Below, in pieces: positions 5,193 through 6,136 of a stretch of 6,136 nt of DNA; position 1 is the first letter of the stretch; each line of letters starts with the position of its first letter. Origin of the DNA: Chloroflexota bacterium (lineage in GTDB: Bacteria; Chloroflexota; Chloroflexia; Thermomicrobiales; UBA6265); NCBI GenBank assembly GCA_023392645.1, contig JAEVYR010000648.1:1-6136 (forward strand), given 5' to 3'. Both the position numbers and the translations under genes were made by a program. Below the pieces are notes generated by a model that saw nothing but the letters and a program-made list of their open reading frames with translations, ran no database searches and was not told where the DNA came from.

Positions 5193-5223
5193 TTGCGAGG
5201 GCGGCCACAACGGCCACTACTAT
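5193..5223 (+). promoter_or_regulatory. Candidate promoter of the enolase-superfamily gene
   Basis: TTGCGA (5193-5198) and TACTAT (5218-5223) each match the sigma-70 consensus at 4 of 6 positions. They are separated by 19 bp, longer than the usual 17 and the spacing seen at MerR-activated promoters. It sits directly after the GC hairpin. Tentative. Confidence 0.25.
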
Positions 5224-5256
5224 GGGAGAAGGCACGCATCGCGTCTTCGCCCAACA

Positions 5257-5262
5257 GGGAGG
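5257..5262 (+). promoter_or_regulatory. Ribosome binding site GGGAGG of the enolase-superfamily gene
   Basis: GGGAGG ends 9 nt before the ATG at 5272, fixing the start of an N-terminus typical for the family (MRITGVQTYIVG). Confidence 0.7.
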
Positions 5263-5271
5263 AACAGCATC

Positions 5272-6136
5272 ATGCGCATCACCGGCGTACAGACCTACAT
5301 CGTGGGCAACCCGTGGAAGAACTGGCTGTTCGTGCGGCTGGAGACCGACCAGGACGGCCTCTACGGCATCGGCGAGGGCACCCTCAATGCCTTCGCCAAA
5401 TCCGCCGAGGCGATCATCCACGAGCTGACGCCCCGCTTCGTCGGCACCGATCCGTTCCAGGTCGAGACGATCATCCAGCGCATGACGCGCGATCTCTACT
5501 CCGAAGGCGGGCAGCTCCACATGACCGCCGTCGCCGCGATCGAGGTCGCCTGCTGGGACATCATCGGCAAGGTCACCGGCCGGCCGATTTACGACCTCAT
5601 CGGCGGGCGATACCACGAGTCGCTGCCGGCCTACGCCAACGGCTGGTACGCCGGCCCGCGCACGCCCGAGTCCTTCGCCGAGCGCGCCCGGCAGGTGGTC
5701 GACCGCGGCTACAAGGCGCTCAAGTTCGACCCGTTCGGCGCGAACTGGCGCGCGATGACGCTTCCCGAGCGGCACCTCTCGATCGACATCGTCCGCGCGG
5801 TACGTGAGGAAGTCGGGCCCGACATCGAGCTGATGATCGAGGTTCACAGCCGGTTCAGCGTGGCCGAGGCCGTCTGGGTGGGCGAGCGGCTGGCGGAATT
5901 CGAGCCGACGTGGTTCGAGGAGCCAACGGCGCACCAGAACATCGCCAGCGTGGTCGAGGTGGCGCGCAAGCTGAGCATCCCGGTCTCAACGGGCGAGAGC
6001 TTCTCCAGCCCGCAGCAGTTCGCCGAGCTGCTCTCGCACGACGCGGTGCACATACTGCAGCCGGAGCCGGGCAGCATGGGCGGAATCTGGCGCACCCGGC
6101 AGGTGGCGGCGATGGCCGACGCGCACTACGCAGTGG
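5272..6136 (+). CDS. Mandelate racemase / muconate lactonizing enzyme family protein (3' end cut by window)
   Basis: 288 codons are visible, about three quarters of a usual 370-400-residue member, and the frame is open at the right edge. Residues 1-115 form the capping domain (VRLETDQDGLYGIGEGT, AIEVACWDIIGKVTGRPIYDLIGG) and the rest is the start of the TIM-like barrel. Metal ligands appear at E190 (IEVHSRF), E216 (WFEEP) and E242 (TGES), with the exact 26/26 spacing of galactonate dehydratase-type enzymes. H192 on the third strand and K151-x-D153 (ALKFDPFG) on the second are acid/base candidates. The first ligand is Glu where Asp is more common. Such enzymes take the alpha proton of a sugar-acid carboxylate with Mg2+, giving dehydration or racemisation. 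The C-terminal catalytic His/Asp region lies outside the window, so the substrate cannot be assigned. A sugar-acid dehydratase is my best guess. Confidence 0.92.
   Translation, partial: MRITGVQTYIVGNPWKNWLFVRLETDQDGLYGIGEGTLNAFAKSAEAIIHELTPRFVGTDPFQVETIIQRMTRDLYSEGGQLHMTAVAAIEVACWDIIGKVTGRPIYDLIGGRYHESLPAYANGWYAGPRTPESFAERARQVVDRGYKALKFDPFGANWRAMTLPERHLSIDIVRAVREEVGPDIELMIEVHSRFSVAEAVWVGERLAEFEPTWFEEPTAHQNIASVVEVARKLSIPVSTGESFSSPQQFAELLSHDAVHILQPEPGSMGGIWRTRQVAAMADAHYAV

Noticed and set aside
5104..5934. Minus-strand open frame of 276 codons opposite the enolase-superfamily gene
   Set aside because: A shadow of the correctly phased plus-strand gene with conserved metal ligands; no ribosome site or domain was seen.
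1..6136. CRISPR array, tRNA, insertion sequence or phage elements
   Set aside because: No short regularly spaced repeats, cloverleaf-like sequence, transposase or integrase coding, or terminal inverted repeats were found on either strand.

Overview
The window is high-GC bacterial DNA with six protein-coding genes, no RNA genes and no visible mobile elements. I infer Chloroflexota, most likely Thermomicrobia or a Sphaerobacter-like lineage. The reasons are the GC-rich codons, the AAQEATP stretch after the signal peptide of the secreted protein, and the mix of families. No phylogenetic marker confirms this.

Left half, minus strand (1-2766): a secreted protein made of four DUF4397-type modules in two tandem 215-residue copies (1345-2766), followed 86 nt downstream by a fused SRPBCC + TIGR01777 NAD(P)-dependent epimerase-like protein (1258 down to the window edge). 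Two adjacent GC-rich hairpins fill much of the gap between them and end just before the second gene's ribosome binding site.

Centre (2767-2954): an AT-rich divergent promoter region. A candidate operator, GTTTAC-N4-GTCAAC, overlaps the putative -35 boxes of both directions.

Right half, plus strand: a MerR-type regulator with a cobalamin-binding C-terminus (CarH/LitR-like, TTG start, 2955-3899). It overlaps by one base (TGATG) a small pyrimidine-dimer DNA glycosylase / endonuclease V family gene (3899-4240). Next come a cytoplasmic beta-lactamase-fold serine hydrolase (4303-5109), a 162-nt gap with mutually exclusive GC-rich hairpins, and the 5' part of an enolase-superfamily sugar-acid dehydratase/racemase gene (5272 to the right edge).

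The most interesting reading is a light- or B12-responsive UV-defence locus. A CarH-like sensor is translationally coupled to an excision enzyme for UV photoproducts and lies divergent to an envelope protein and a TIGR01777 gene. The sensor keeps the lower-axial cobalamin His but has Wx9EK where CarH proteins have Wx9EH, so its signal may not be classic adenosylcobalamin photolysis. The serine hydrolase and enolase-family genes look like ordinary metabolic neighbours.
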